DNA of 64,000 bases from Chrysomallon squamiferum (taxonomy: Eukaryota; Mollusca; Gastropoda; Neomphalida; Peltospiridae): positions 4,683,264 through 4,747,263 of the forward strand of contig CM022670.1 of the NCBI GenBank assembly GCA_012295275.1. Direction: 5' to 3'. The stretch's first letter is position 1; each line of letters opens with the position of its first letter. Positions 26,170 to 39,153 of this stretch are shown here, one piece after another. Both the position numbers and the translations under genes were made by a program. The notes below the pieces were generated by a model that worked only from the letters and a program-made list of their open reading frames with translations, was not told the DNA's origin and made no database searches.

Positions 26170-26751
26170 ATGTATACACATATGTACAGGCGTATATGGG
26201 TGTTCGTTGTACAAACATAAATGAAATGATGCGTGTATTTATTTATTTATCTATGTATGTGAATATACTTTTAACGTGTGTATGTGTGTCTGGTATGTCA
26301 AATTGTTTTCATACTTAATTCTATAAGTTAAATAATATTTACGCATTTTCGCAAATCCTGTCCTTGACATAATAAAAATTCAATTACTTCAACTAAGTAC
26401 GCACGTATCAGTTTATCACGTTTTTCTAATTTATTTCAAACCTGACATGAAAAATGAAAAATGAAATACTGCAGTTCGCGTTTTCTGATAAGCGAAGTAT
26501 TTAAACATCTTGAAGATTCTGAGAAAAGGCAGACATGTTTTTTGACAGTGAGTAGGCAGACGGACAATCCTGATTTATCACGTGAAGCTTCATTATTTTT
26601 GATAAATTGAGTCTGCTCGTAAGAAACCATTGTTAGGTGATGTTACTCCAGCAAGCACCAACAAGAAAAGAAGATAATAAATGAATTTCACGAAACGTGG
26701 TTTTAGAATTAACTGAAACGTGCTGTGAGATTTATATGGAGTCTTTGGGTA

Positions 26752-26752
<1 letters not shown>

Positions 26753-26785
<33 letters not shown>

Positions 26786-26927
26786 TTTTTTTTTTTTTTT
26801 TTTTTTTCTTCTGATAAATGGGTAAAGGAACATGAAACTAACTCCTTGTTTTCACTTTTTTTCTTCTCTTTTTCTTTCTTTTGGAAATTGTTTTTTTTTT
26901 TTTTTTTTTTCTTTTTTTTTTTTTTTT
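26753..26927. repeat. Poly-T blocks
   Basis: Two clusters of long T runs (about 26753-26808 and 26891-26927), equivalent to A runs on the transcribed strand of the protocadherin intron. Confidence 0.95.
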
Positions 26928-27294
26928 GACACCCGAGAACTACTTGATAAATTATTTTCATGTTTTACAAGCATTTTGGGGAGACAAAAAAAAATAGAAA
27001 ATGAATAAAAAAAATAAATTAGGTGGGACTACATTCTCAGATTTAATTTATTTTTATTGAAGTTGATAGAAATCTGACCAAATTTTCAAACATAATTTAT
27101 TTTGCTTGAAACTGATAGCAATCTATCTCATGGTTTTAGATCGTTTTAGTGCAAATTTGTTGTATGTTTCGAGTATCTTAGAAGTTAAAATTTCATATTC
27201 AGTTCACTGTTTCAGTTAGTTTTCTATAATGTAATTGGATTCATCTCTTTTTTTTTTTTTTTTTCTTTTTTGTCGGTTATTGTTTGTGGTGTTA

Positions 27295-27300
27295 TTATTA

Positions 27301-27395
<95 letters not shown>
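27295..27395. repeat. (ATT)n-(AGT)n microsatellite
   Basis: About 14 ATT units switch sharply to about 18 AGT units. A (GTT)n block follows at 27538-27625 and T-rich sequence at 27720-27850. Confidence 0.96.
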
Positions 27396-27396
<1 letters not shown>

Positions 27397-27538
27397 CTGA
27401 ACATCTAAACATAACTTACGTATGTAACTAACTTTAGTTCCAGTTACTCTACGATTTTAAATAAAAACTTTTACCAAATGTTCACAAAATACATTGAAGA
27501 ATATGAAATGTAACATAGCACACTTTTCAATAAATAGC

Positions 27539-27575
<37 letters not shown>

Positions 27576-27986
27576 ATTGTTGTCGTCGTTGTTGATATTA
27601 CTGTTGTTGTTTTGTTACTGTTAAACACTTTTAATGGAAGAGGTGTTTAAGAGAGAATGTATGTGCATATTAACAGGCAAGAAACTTATAACTTTATTGC
27701 AGAAAAGACACTAGATATAGTATTTAATTGTTGTTGTTTTTTGTTGTTTTTTTTGTTTTGTTTTGTTGGGTTTTTTTGTTTTATTTTATTGTTTTTGTGG
27801 GGTTTTTTTGTGTTTTTGTTGTTGTTTTTTGCAGGGGGTTTTTGGTTCTTTTTTATGTTGTATAATACTATAATTTCTTTTACAATATTTTCAGGTATTA
27901 CTGAAATAACATCTTTAAAAAAAGATTCGCATTCGATTTGAAGATATTCTAAAAAAAAATACTGAAATTTAAAAAACATAATTTAC

Positions 27987-30692
27987 CTGATTTTGTGCAT
28001 CTTTCTGCATCATCTGTCCCACATTGGTCTGTCTTCCGTTCAGTACAAATCCAAATTCGCTGTCGTCACTCGATCTCTTCTGTTTCTCGTCTCTATCCTC
28101 TACAAGACCTCCCAGTTTCGTCTTGTCTAGGTAACCAGGCGTGGTGTTAGCAACGTACACTGGTGCCCCTCTGTTACACCGCCTCTTCTTGTCGTTACGC
28201 CGCATGACAATAATCACGAGGACGATGACGGCGGAGATGATGGCGGTCAAGCAGATGAGGGAGACGGTGATGAGGACGTTCTGCTCGTTGGCCGAAGTGG
28301 CGCCACCTCGCGTTCCATTGCCCAGAAGCACGTGCACGAGTAACAGAGCGTACGAGGCACGTGGTGGCAGTCCTCTGTCCTGAACCGTTAGCATCAGCCT
28401 GTAGATGCCGATATCACTCTTCTCAAGAAACCTCGACATAGTAATCTCCCCCGTGTCGTGGTTGATGACGAATCTTCGGCTGTCGTTTCTGGAGCCGATG
28501 ACGTATTTAAGCTGACCGTTTTTGCCACTGTCGACGTCGTGAGCTACAACCCGAGCGAAAACTTTATCCGGCTTGTCAGAAATTGTCACATTAGAAATGT
28601 AGTCTTCATTGTTTGGAAAGGAAATCACGGGGAAATTGTCATTTTCATCCAGAACAGAAATTTCTACCTCCGCTGAAGAACTGAGAGGCGGTTTCCCTTT
28701 GTCTGCTGCAATGACTTTAAATCTGTACGTTGATCTCACTTCGTAATCTAAAGAACCCTGAACCACAACACTGCCGTTCTCGAACAAGAAGAACGGTGAT
28801 ATATCCACGTTGTCTTCGTCTAACTTTATGACCACTTTCCCGTTGTCGCCTGCTTCGAAATCAAAAGCATTCACTGAACCCACATACTTGCCTGTCTCTA
28901 CGTTTTCTGAGACGGAAAACTCGTAAAGGTTTCTTGTCAGTTTCGGTTTCTCGTCATTTACGTCTAAGATTGTCACGACCACCCGTGCTGTAGACGAGAG
29001 ACTTGGCATTCCCCTGTCTGCAGCTTTAACGGTTAACTTCCACGATCTCCGACTCTCGTAGTCAAATATTGTATTTGTTTTAACTTCGCCAGTGTCGGGT
29101 GAAACCAGAAACTGACTGCTGTTGGAAGAAAGAATGGAATATTCAATTTTCCCATTGTCTCCTTCGTCGCTGTCGTTCGCGATCACTGTCACAATCGTGT
29201 CGCCGATGTTGTTGTTTTCGCGGACGCTGACAAAGTAGACAGACTGCGTGAAAAGCGGCGGATTGTCGTTCTCGTCGCTGACTCTGACGTCGAAGGTGGC
29301 GTGGGCGCTGAGCGGAGGACTGCCTGCATCTTGACATGACACGGTGACGGAGTGAACGGGCGTCAACTCGTGGTCGAGAGGTTTCGAAACGATCACTTTG
29401 TACTCGTTCAGATCGAAACCCTGAAGTTCGAAATACTGATGAACTGACAGCTGACAGCGGGCGATTCCGTTTCGACCTCGGTCTGAGTCGTGCACGGCTA
29501 TGTGCGCTACGACTGTGCCAATGTTTGCGTTCTCCGACACCAGAGAGAAGTTTCTGCTGGAAAGTAAATTAACCCGAATCTTTGGCGCATCGTTCACTGT
29601 GTCCAGAACGTTAACGGTGACCATTGTCTGCGTGGTGTAAGACTTCACACCTTTGTCACTCGCCTCCACAATTATCTCGTACTTCTCATCCTCCTCTTTT
29701 TGTAAGTCGTTCACAACGATCAGGTTCCCAGTCTTTGAGTCAATGGAAAACAACTTCAAAATTTTAGACGACTGATACTGACTTAATCCGTACACGACGG
29801 CACCGTTGTCGCCGGAGTCAGCGTCTGTGGCAGTCACGGTGAGAATGGTTGAGTTTGGTTTAATATTCTCCTCCACGGTGATGTTGTAGGAAAGCGGAAA
29901 GAACCTGGGTTTGTTGTCGTTCACGTCAGTAACTTTGACTCTAACTCTCATGACTCCTTCTAAAGAAGGTTCTCCGCCATCAGCTGCAATGAGTTTTAAC
30001 TCGTACTGTTTGGTAGCTTCAAAATCTAATTCTTTCTTTGTAAACACATTCACTTCAGAAGTACCATCCACCTTCGTGCTGTAGATTATACCAAACGAAT
30101 CATCGGGCGACTCCAGTCTGTACGTTTGTATGGAATATTTCCCTGAATCCATATCTCTAGCACCGGTTATTAAAATTGTGGTATTCACAGAAATGCTTTC
30201 AGAAACTTGGACAGTCGTTTCGTTTTTAGGGAATATCGGCACGTTGTCGTTAACGTCTTCTAGAACGATTTTTAACTCGACTGTCCTGAAAAACTGATTT
30301 AGTATCGACTTGATGGCCACTTCGATAACAAACACACAAGATGATGTAAAGCGACACAACTTCTCCCTGTCCAGCGACTTGCTTGTATCAGACGAAGTGC
30401 TCAGATCTCCAGACCGTTCATCCAGACTGAATAATTCGATATTGGGATCGTCCCGTGTTAAAAAACTGTATCTGAGATTACTGAAATCGTCTTTGCTGAT
30501 AATGGTGTTCAGACCCGTATCTTGAGGGATGTTGCCGATGTAGGAGCCAGGACGTTGCTCTTCGGGGATGGTGTAGATATGTTTGAGTTCGGCACAAGAC
30601 GTGAACGTAATTACACTCAAGACATTAAGTAAGAGAACGCATTTCGCACATATTTGTTTAGATGACTGATTCCTAGACATGATGAAGATCAT
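27987..30692 (-). CDS. Protocadherin: signal peptide, seven cadherin repeats, transmembrane helix
   Basis: This single exon encodes 902 residues of a type I adhesion receptor. A signal peptide ends near residue 33 (VLLLNVLSVITFTSC). Seven cadherin repeats follow. Their C-terminal calcium motifs are DVNDN at 146, DVNDN at 256, a divergent DTVNDAP at 364, DENDN at 473, DVNDE at 577 and DENDN at 682; the seventh repeat runs to about 790 without one. The transmembrane helix is about 805-829, then RRNDKKRR. Putting all the extracellular part in one exon is typical of protocadherins. The first ATG (30692) is used here; an ATG four codons on is equally possible. The exon ends KDAQNQ at a phase-0 donor (CAG/gtaaat); the five codons after it are intron. 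It mediates calcium-dependent, probably homophilic, cell-cell recognition by family knowledge. Confidence 0.96.
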
Positions 30693-30708
30693 TCTTTTGC
30701 AATTAATT
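30693..30708 (-). other. Protocadherin 5' UTR piece and splice acceptor
   Basis: tatctgtttcag is a plausible acceptor ending at 30709. It leaves a 16-base leader before the ATG. It pairs with the strong donor at 31186/31185 across an intron of about 477 bp that is rich in CATA-type repeats (about 30840-31000). Confidence 0.55.
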
Positions 30709-31186
30709 CTGAAACAGATAAAACTTTAATTAAAATTATCAAAATTATGTTTATCATCTCTCTCTACTGTCTGCTGTGAGATCTTTCCGTTCTGAGTTCA
30801 TTACAACTGTAATCTTGTACTGGATGTTTTTATATTTACAGATAAACACATACCTACATACATATATGCATATGGGTATATATTTACACATACATACATA
30901 GATACATATATATATATACATACATACACACACAGACAGACATACATACATATATACATCGACACTCATACACACCTACATATATATGAATGCTGTTGCT
31001 CATATTATCACAGTAGAATAAAAATTAAGCACACATGTGCGTATATATGTGATACCTATATGATGCATGTGCCTGTATCTACGTATGAATGTAATATAGA
31101 GGGATATTATGCGTCTATACTACCACATTAACTCTGTGAAGAGCTTTTCCACACTAAATTAATTTAACAAAAATTTAAAACTCACC

Positions 31187-31440
31187 TGTTGTGTGTGTAT
31201 TTTCTTCAGGAACTTTGCCTCACACTTCTTCAGTAGACAGAACGGTGTATATCCAATTAACTCCACTCATACTCTCAAGACCTGCGCTGACTTGTCAAAC
31301 TTTACTTCACACTGCTACTCGACTCAGTGGTCGCGCGTCTATACTTTCAAGATGGACGGTATTGATTCGCAAGCCCCGCCTCCTCACTTTTCTTTAACCA
31401 ATCGCTGCGAGCTTCTGCTTCAAGTCGTAAAATGAATGAG
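31187..31440 (-). promoter_or_regulatory. Protocadherin promoter and noncoding first exon region
   Basis: The coding strand carries a perfect donor, CAACAG/GTGAGT, at 31186/31185, marking the end of a probable 5' UTR exon. Upstream, the plus strand reads ccccgcctcc (GC box, 31374-31383) and ccaat (31398-31402), the latter being an inverted CCAAT box for the gene. The area is CpG-containing (ggtcgcgcgtc near 31328). There is no clear TATA box. The transcription start is probably between the donor and the GC box. Beyond 31475 the sequence is poly-T. Confidence 0.5.
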
Positions 31441-31474
31441 ATTTAACTTGGTGGGCGTGTCAGACTGCAGTAGT

Positions 31475-33500
31475 GTCTCTTTTTTTTTTTTTTCCTTTTT
31501 TTTTTTTTTTTAACTCCACGTGAAGATTGAAGGAGCCATTTGATATGAGAGTAAGCCTTGTTTGTTTTAACTGACGAAAATTATTTATGTGTAGATTGTT
31601 TCTGAAAATAAACATTCCAAATTAAGAAAACCCATACCATGAAGAATTAAATTATTTTCTTATTTTTCTAAATAAATATAATTACGGACTTGTCACGTTG
31701 TATTTATGAAACAAAATGAGAAAAATAAATATATATAATTACATATTTTTAAAACTGCATGAGACTGGAAACTAATAAGCATAATAATATAACAGTTGTA
31801 ACAGTACAGATATTGTAGTAGCAGTAGTAGTGGTTGTAGAAGCAGCAGTAGTTGTGTTAGCATTAGTAGCAGGAAAGGTAAGAGTAGCTTTTATTATTAT
31901 CGTTGCTGTTTTTGTTATTTTTTGTTGTTCTTCTTCTTAATATTACTGATGATTTAATGTTTGACTTTATAAGTATATCCATTTTTCTGTCTACCTCTCA
32001 CTTCATATATTTACATATTTATTATTATCTATCTGTCTATATCTATATATGTATCTATCTCTCTATCTATACCTACATGTGTGCCTACCTCTCTATCTGT
32101 ATCACAATAAAATGTATACATATCTCTGTCAATATTATATGTATCCCTCTCTCAATGTATATCAGTATAATATGTCTCTATCTCTCTATTTATCAGTTTT
32201 ATTTTCTATTACATATGTAACACTACAAAGAAGGAAAGAAGAAGATAATTTTAATCGTTTTAATTTCCTGTCTTCCGTACTCTAACACTTTAAACCGGAT
32301 ATCTATCATTACAAACTAAATAGATCTCATTATTTCACTCTTATTCAAACCAGACACAAACACGTTTTATTTAATCTATTTCTTTACAATCTGTTTCCAG
32401 ATCACAGATATACGTTTTATAAGAAATCTGTCCTTGCGGTATGTAATTATACAGATTGTGCTAATTCAGTTTACAGATAACACAAATACATGTAAGTTAA
32501 AACAAAACCTTCACAATTGCTTCCGAATCTTACAAATAAATTTTCTATAATAAGAGCCTTAAAAGTGCACAGGGAATAACCTGCACCCAAGGGCACTCTT
32601 ATTTATTTATCATTCTGATTCCATTAATGCTGATCTGTTATTTTTAACTAGTGGTATTAACTATTATAAAATAAATAATAAAAATAAAAATTTCTAAGAC
32701 CAATAGTTGATTTATTTAACCTTATATGGTTAATGAAAAATAAAACTGAATGGTGTTAGCTACGTTTTTATTATTTTTACATTTTTGTCTCTTACTATTT
32801 TTGTTTTCGTTTTCATCTTGTTCTTCTTTCACTCTCTCTTTCTCTCTCTCTCTGTCTGATTTTCTGTATTTATCTCAATATTTAATTATATCTCTCTGTC
32901 TCTCTCTTCTGTTTTCTATGTTTATAATTTGACACTTCAGTATTTGTATACTACTAGTTTCAATAATCTGTGTACAAACTTGTCTTCAAATAGCGAATCA
33001 GTTGCTAAATGAGATATTTGTTTCAAGTATTAAATAATGTTATTTGCCAAGCATGGAAATTAGTTTAAGAGGTCCCAAAACAAAAGTTCTGTAACTGCAG
33101 GTGTTAAAACTGATAGTTTTCTTTCAAACATTTGTGATTATCAGTAAGCGAAAAAACCACAGGACTGATAATCATGTTTGTACATGGTATAAAATCATCA
33201 AAAAAAATAAATATTAAAACTAAGAAGAAAAAGAAATTTGTGTAAAACGTTGTAACTGATAATAACGTGTTGCATTTAGTGCAAAGAGTTAAACTTCGTG
33301 ATTTCAAAAATATAAAAGTCAGGGAAAAAAATTATGTAAATGCATTTATAGTTAAATTTGAGTTGAAAAGTCTAAAGATGTTAAGTTGGTTATAAATATT
33401 CGTTTATTTATGCATATATGAAAAATTTGGTTATGATTTTATTTTCAAATATTTTCCTTTATATTTCTTTAGCTTTTTCATTTTTTTTCCTTGGTATTTG
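31475..33500. other. AT-rich intergenic DNA upstream of the protocadherin
   Basis: Poly-T runs lie near 31480-31512, degenerate (CTAT)/(CTCTAT) repeats at about 32020-32200 and a (CT)-rich patch near 32830. The rest is AT-rich unique sequence. No gene is seen. Confidence 0.5.
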
Positions 33501-33501
33501 G

Positions 33502-33504
<3 letters not shown>

Positions 33505-33534
<30 letters not shown>

Positions 33535-33815
33535 CTTGGAAGGGGGTTATAAATATATATTTGAGGGCTTTTTGTTTTGAATGTTTTTTGTTGTATTTGT
33601 TGGGGGTTTTGTGTGTATGTTTTTTTATTGTTGTTGTTTTTTTGATTGATTGTTTTTGTGGGGTTTTCTTTGTTTTTGTTTTTTGTTATCAAATAAGTTA
33701 TTATTGTTATTGCTATTATTATTTTTATTATTATTGTTGTTGCTGTTATCGTTGTTGTTGTTGATATTGATGTTGTTGTTGTTGTCGCTGTTGTTATTAT
33801 TATTATTATTATCGC
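33505..33815. repeat. Poly-T run, T/G-rich stretch and trinucleotide repeats
   Basis: A poly-T run (about 33506-33534) is followed by G/T-rich low complexity and then ATT/GTT units to about 33812. Confidence 0.9.
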
Positions 33816-34623
33816 TGACTCATCCCCTTCAAACTTCCACTACGATTACTAGAACTAAATGAAAAGACTTCAGTGAATTTCTACCATCACCACAACAAAG
33901 CCAATAATACTTACAATACGAAACTTGCATACTTCAATCAAAATAAAGAACTCACAAAAACTTACTGCTCTTCATTTACAGATAGAGAAATTCCCCAACC
34001 ATCGGTCATATTTAATATATTTTTAATGAACTCAGATGACGAATCTCATACCACAATGGAGGAAAATATTAACAGAAGCGACTTATGAAAAAAAAAACAA
34101 ACTGCGTACAACTCGAGTGTTCCGCACCGCAACGAAACTATAATTTAGACTCGAACAAAAGTCAATAATTCTAGTCTGCCGATTGAGAATTAGTTCATTA
34201 TTGTTGAAATTGCGGATCTGGCTATCTGCTGTTAGTCAGAATATATTCGACCATCAGTGGTTGTAGTGGACGTATTTATTCCGTCGTCTTTGTTGTACTG
34301 CCACGGTGCGTGCATTTTGTATTGAGCTCTGAAATCCCAATTAAAAACCTATCGTAAAAAAGAAAAAAAGCTCTGAATACAGAAATACTTATTTTAGCGT
34401 CGACGCGTATTCTTCCCGAATCGTGTTATCGCCAGGTTTTTGTTATTAAAGCCATGCGTGAACATTTTGTACAAAAAAAAATGCGAGTCCAAACAAAATA
34501 TTGCTGCCGTTGATTAATATTATAAAAATGAAATACAGTTGCTGATTCGTTTTCGGTAACTGTGCTTGAAAATCTACGCATGACATCAATTTCAAGATGT
34601 TTTCGTAATTATGTTTTCTTCAG

Positions 34624-34625
<2 letters not shown>

Positions 34626-34697
<72 letters not shown>
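34626..34697. repeat. (CT)n microsatellite
   Basis: About 36 uninterrupted CT units. A short (AT)n follows at 34775-34797 and a second (CT)n at 34839-34880, ending in a C10 run. Confidence 0.97.
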
Positions 34698-34699
<2 letters not shown>

Positions 34700-34769
34700 T
34701 CCTATTCATTTTTTTTTTCATTTGTTTTTCCTTTAAATTATATTCTTATATACCTTTTTGTATGCATGC

Positions 34770-34800
<31 letters not shown>

Positions 34801-34830
34801 AAATAAATAAATAAAAAATATATATCGTTC

Positions 34831-34882
<52 letters not shown>

Positions 34883-35711
34883 CCCCCCCCCTTCTATCAT
34901 GCTCTATCTCATATTCATAAGTGCAATTTTTTTTGAAGATTAGCAGATCCAAGAGGACGTATTGAAGTATTTATTATTCTAAGTTAAAATAGTAAATATG
35001 AGTGGGCCAAGCCAAGGAGTCATCCAAACACGGCTGTCTGAAACAAAACAATTATACGTGCATTCTCCAGTATAAGAGCACCGTTTTTTAACAAATCTCG
35101 CCATTCCTTCAAGTCAATTAAAATTCTGGTATGAGAATAATTTCTTACCTACCACCTGGCGCTTATAAAACAAAATAATGTACAATCGAGAAAATGTGAA
35201 AGTCAAGGTTGTCGAAATTACTCATGGTAATGTTTTAATGTTTCCTATTTTCTGTACCGAGTGAACGCCAAACATTCCTTCCTGTCAAAAAAACTAATAT
35301 ATTTCTTGATATATTAAATATAAAATACACTCACTTTAGTTTTTATTATTATATTAAGATACGTTAGTAATACGAAAAGGTTTTCAGTATACATATATAC
35401 ATATCACTTTCTCTATGTATGTCTCTCTTTCTTTTTCTCTCTCTGTTTCTCTTTCATTCCCTATATGTATTTCTACATCTATCTGTCTATCCATCTGGCT
35501 GTATTTTTGTGGTTTTCTTTTTCCGATTCATTTTTTTTTCCTTCACGTTCTCTTTTTCCAAATAAACACGACTTTCTTACGAAAAGTGTTTAAATTTATT
35601 GTTAAGAAGAAGTTTTTTGGTCTAGAAAATATACTAGTATTTTTTTTTTTATCTTTCAGTAATGATACAACTCTTCGATTTATACATAAACAAAACTCTC
35701 AGTGCTTGCGT

Positions 35712-35715
35712 GTGC

Positions 35716-35746
<31 letters not shown>

Positions 35747-35771
35747 CGTGTGTGGGTGTGTGTGTGTGTGC
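35712..35771. repeat. (GT)n microsatellite with GC interruptions
   Basis: GT repeat broken by a short GCGCGC core near 35737, which would favour Z-DNA. Confidence 0.93.
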
Positions 35772-36149
35772 TTGTTTGATAGAATATAAATGCTTTCTGA
35801 CTCTGGATCGAATCATGGCTGAACTATCCACCCCGACCGAACAATTTCTATTAAATTTAAAATTCTTCCTTTAGACCATTCCACATACCTTGCTCACTCT
35901 GGCAAGACCTAAACCCCTATATCAGCAAATCATTCACGGGTCGTACACTCACTTACTCGGGGAACACAATCCACTGACAGATTTACGTCACCTACATGAG
36001 GGTTAAGTATGTTTATAAAAATTAACACAGGGAGAGACTTGTAACAATGAGAACAATGCTTCACAATTGAATTCAATCATTGCTGTTTGACCATCTATTC
36101 ACAACCGCTAACGTCATCTGGACATTTCAATTTCGCCATTGCGTCATAA

Positions 36150-36385
36150 TCGGTAACACAACATGGTCCGCCGAGCGAAATCAAATGCAGCTAACACGCT
36201 GACCGAAAGCAACAAGAGGTAACGCTACATGGCCAACTGGCCGAAATTAACAACAGGTTAAGACTGCGTGGTCAACTGGTCGAAATCAAGAACAGGTGAA
36301 CACTGTGCTGTGCGGTCGGCTTGCGGAAATCGAGAAACACTAACGCTGCAAGGTCTCTTGGCCAAAAGTGACAACAGGTAACATT
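36150..36385. repeat. Degenerate ~38-bp minisatellite
   Basis: About six units resembling GGTAACGCTACATGGCCAAC plus TGGCCGAAATCAACAACA. They differ by many substitutions and one or two are shorter. Unlike the microsatellites it is GC-balanced with CpG in each unit. No open frame spans it. Confidence 0.75.
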
Positions 36386-37379
36386 AGGTGTAAAAGAAAA
36401 CAGTGGTCTTCTTTTTATTCTTTTCTTTTCTTTTGTTCCCAATTACAGGGCACGAGCTAGCTGTTAGCACACAAGAAAAACAAGACATTAGAAAAAGGTG
36501 TTCAGGTAAATATCGATTAGATAATCTCGATGATAACCCAACAGCCTTGAATTTAGAGCGATTCACTTTTAAGTACGTTTAATTGTGTGTTATTTCAAGC
36601 TTCAGGATTCTGCACGTTAAATTAGGGCCATTGTCGTTGCTGTGTATTTTATGGACTTTGATCGTGTTTTAATTTGAGACCGCTGAGTTTTTGCACAAAT
36701 CAGAAATTGTTAGTTTTTCTCACAACTCTTCAGTTTGATTGACAGTTTAATTTCATCACATAATATGTAAAATGTAGGCAGTCTTTTACAGTCTCTCTTT
36801 GTGTTGTCTGTGGCTGTTAACCATCAAAAACATGTTTATATTTACTGAAGATTCAAGTTGTTCTGTCTTTGTCACTGTCCAAGAACGTGGACTGTCTAAC
36901 CATGGCAGTGTTAATGTGTTAGAACGTTAATTAGACTAGATACTGCTAATCAATACAAATAGGTCATAAATGTTTTCTGTCTGATATACCATCATCAAGA
37001 AACAATATAACACGTTAAGATGTACATCTATTATTAAAACAAATGTTAAACAATTATTTGTTTATTAACTGTTCATTCAAAGAGATATCATTTGCATGTA
37101 TTGATGTTTCAGATGTTGATTCTGATTTGCCGACAATGATGGCTGCTGTGTTTGTTTTTTTCATTATTATTCTTTTAAAAAAAATTTCAGAACAGGTTTG
37201 TTCAGATAACTTACCACTCTACATAAAAGAAATTATGACATGATATCTCTGGTGAAAAAACAAAAAAAAAACAAAAAAAACCCCCACCACTCAGGCCATG
37301 TGATTTGTTTTACATTATTTTTCAGTCGTTGGATATAACACATATCTTTACTGCTTCGGTAAATGAAACAAAGATAAAC

Positions 37380-37760
37380 CAATCAATTATCGCCCTTAGA
37401 TGTGTGTCGTGCTGGTACGTGCGCATGCGTCTGTTAACGACCGGTTTCTGAAAAACCGATACGCTTATCGGGCCTTGAGATAACCTCGAGATGGAGATCT
37501 GAAAACTACAACATGTGCCTGGTCAGATAACTGCTGTAAAACCAGTGTCCCCTGGTCTCGCTGGCTCTTTTTAACGAAGGAATGTCGTAAACGAAGTGTC
37601 CAGGGATTCTAACCCACTGACCTTTTCTCTGCCATCAAGCGTAGCTTGCAAGCTGTGATTTTTGTGAACAGACTTTCTTTATGGCTCTAATCAAACATTA
37701 TTGCCGAAGAGTCCTCATTAGAAGCGGGTTTATTTGTAAGAATGATAACTCGGAAGATAA
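37380..37760. other. Unique CpG-containing island
   Basis: Non-repetitive sequence with CpG-containing words and a small hairpin (CGGTTT-CTGAA-AACCG near 37440). No convincing open frame. Possibly regulatory. Confidence 0.2.
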
Positions 37761-37961
37761 TTGCGACCTTTGTTCTAAAGGTGTGCTATTAAAGTAAAGA
37801 ATACAACGTTAAGTTTCTTGGAATTGACGTATCTGTGGCAGTTTATGTTCATTTTCCGGCCCCTAAACCATATCTAAAATTGACTTTCGTTAATAGTATA
37901 TGACAAAGAAGGAGATTTATTTAGAAAATAATCAATAAAATTGGAATGCGTATATATACGC

Positions 37962-38015
37962 ATATGTGTGTATGTGTGTCTATATATATATATAGACAAA
38001 CACACATACACACAT
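37962..38015. repeat. Near-perfect palindrome (hairpin-forming)
   Basis: The left arm ATGTGTGTATGTGTGTCTAT is mirrored by ATAGACAAACACACATACACACAT around a (TA)n centre. The right arm has a small insertion. It could extrude as a cruciform. Confidence 0.8.
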
Positions 38016-38338
38016 AGACACACAGACACTCATCAAACAATCTCACACACGTATACATACATACGCAAATACACACACACACACACTTAATAACATTATT
38101 TTCTTCAAAAATATTCAATAGTTTAATTTTCTCTAAGTTATCGATCATATTTCTAAGAAATGCGCCTAATATTCTAGAAAAATACAAAGGAAAATCCATG
38201 GGAAAAAAATAAAATAACATAAGATATACAATATATATGCTATGCTTTTGATCAGTGGCTCACAGCCTCCACAATAACAAGTTTTATTTATTTCAAACAC
38301 ATCTGTCCTCTACAGAATTTGTTTTCTCTTTTCTTCAT

Positions 38339-38720
38339 TTAAAAAAAAAAAAACATTCCTTTTCTCTCACTCTCGCGCGTTGTTTTCTTTTGGAACACAA
38401 GTGTAGCGCGAACAAGCCTCCCAATTATTAGCACCGACGTTTTCGAAGAACTCCCAGAAGGGCGATAAATCTGGAAATTTCCCATATCGTGTACGTCCCT
38501 ACTGAGCTGGACAAGGGAACGATTGCTGTAGCGACAGCATGAGAGGCACGTGCACCTGTCGCGCAGTGAAAACAGTTTGGTTTTCACATCTAGAGACATT
38601 GATACGTCTTCAGCGACGTCAGAACAGGTGCAAACACAAGACGCAACTTCAAGAGGAGCCTTGTAAGGTTTAATTCGATATTGGATGTTACCGCGTAGGC
38701 ATAAAGTTACATCAAAAGAA
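38339..38720 (-). other. Unexplained open frame with a cysteine-rich core
   Basis: Apart from the adjacent (AG)n tract, this minus-strand frame is open for about 115 codons in unique sequence. It includes VASCVCTCSDVAEDVS and RCTCLSCCRYSNRS. The codons look coding-like, but no start, signal peptide or splice partner is clear. It could be an exon of an unknown gene or a regulatory island that happens to be open. Confidence 0.22.
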
Positions 38721-38824
38721 TTTTGTTTTCGAAAAAAAAAAAAAAATAAAAATTGCGAATCCGTCGGTTGATTGATAAATTTTGTGAGAAACAAATGGAA
38801 AAGCTGTGATGAAAGAAAAAGGGG

Positions 38825-38828
<4 letters not shown>

Positions 38829-38913
<85 letters not shown>
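38829..38913. repeat. (AG)n microsatellite
   Basis: About 42 uninterrupted AG units. Confidence 0.98.
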
Positions 38914-38914
<1 letters not shown>

Positions 38915-39084
38915 ATTATTTTCTATAATATCTTTCAAAGTTTTATTAAATTATTGATATTAAAGATTTTTGCTCAGCGTAAAGGAAAGCACATTTTTTC
39001 TGAAATGTCTCTAAATATTTGTATATTACCATAACCACCTCACTTGTTTTGCCATAATTAAGAATGTGATTGAATATACAATAG

Positions 39085-39086
<2 letters not shown>

Positions 39087-39153
<67 letters not shown>
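39087..39153. repeat. (ATT)n microsatellite
   Basis: About 22 uninterrupted ATT units. Confidence 0.98.

Noticed and set aside
28141-28676. Plus-strand frames of 72-80 codons inside the protocadherin exon
   Set aside because: Antisense shadows of a well-supported coding exon.
29143-29337. 64-codon Arg/Gln-rich minus-strand frame
   Set aside because: A frame-shifted shadow within the cadherin-repeat exon.
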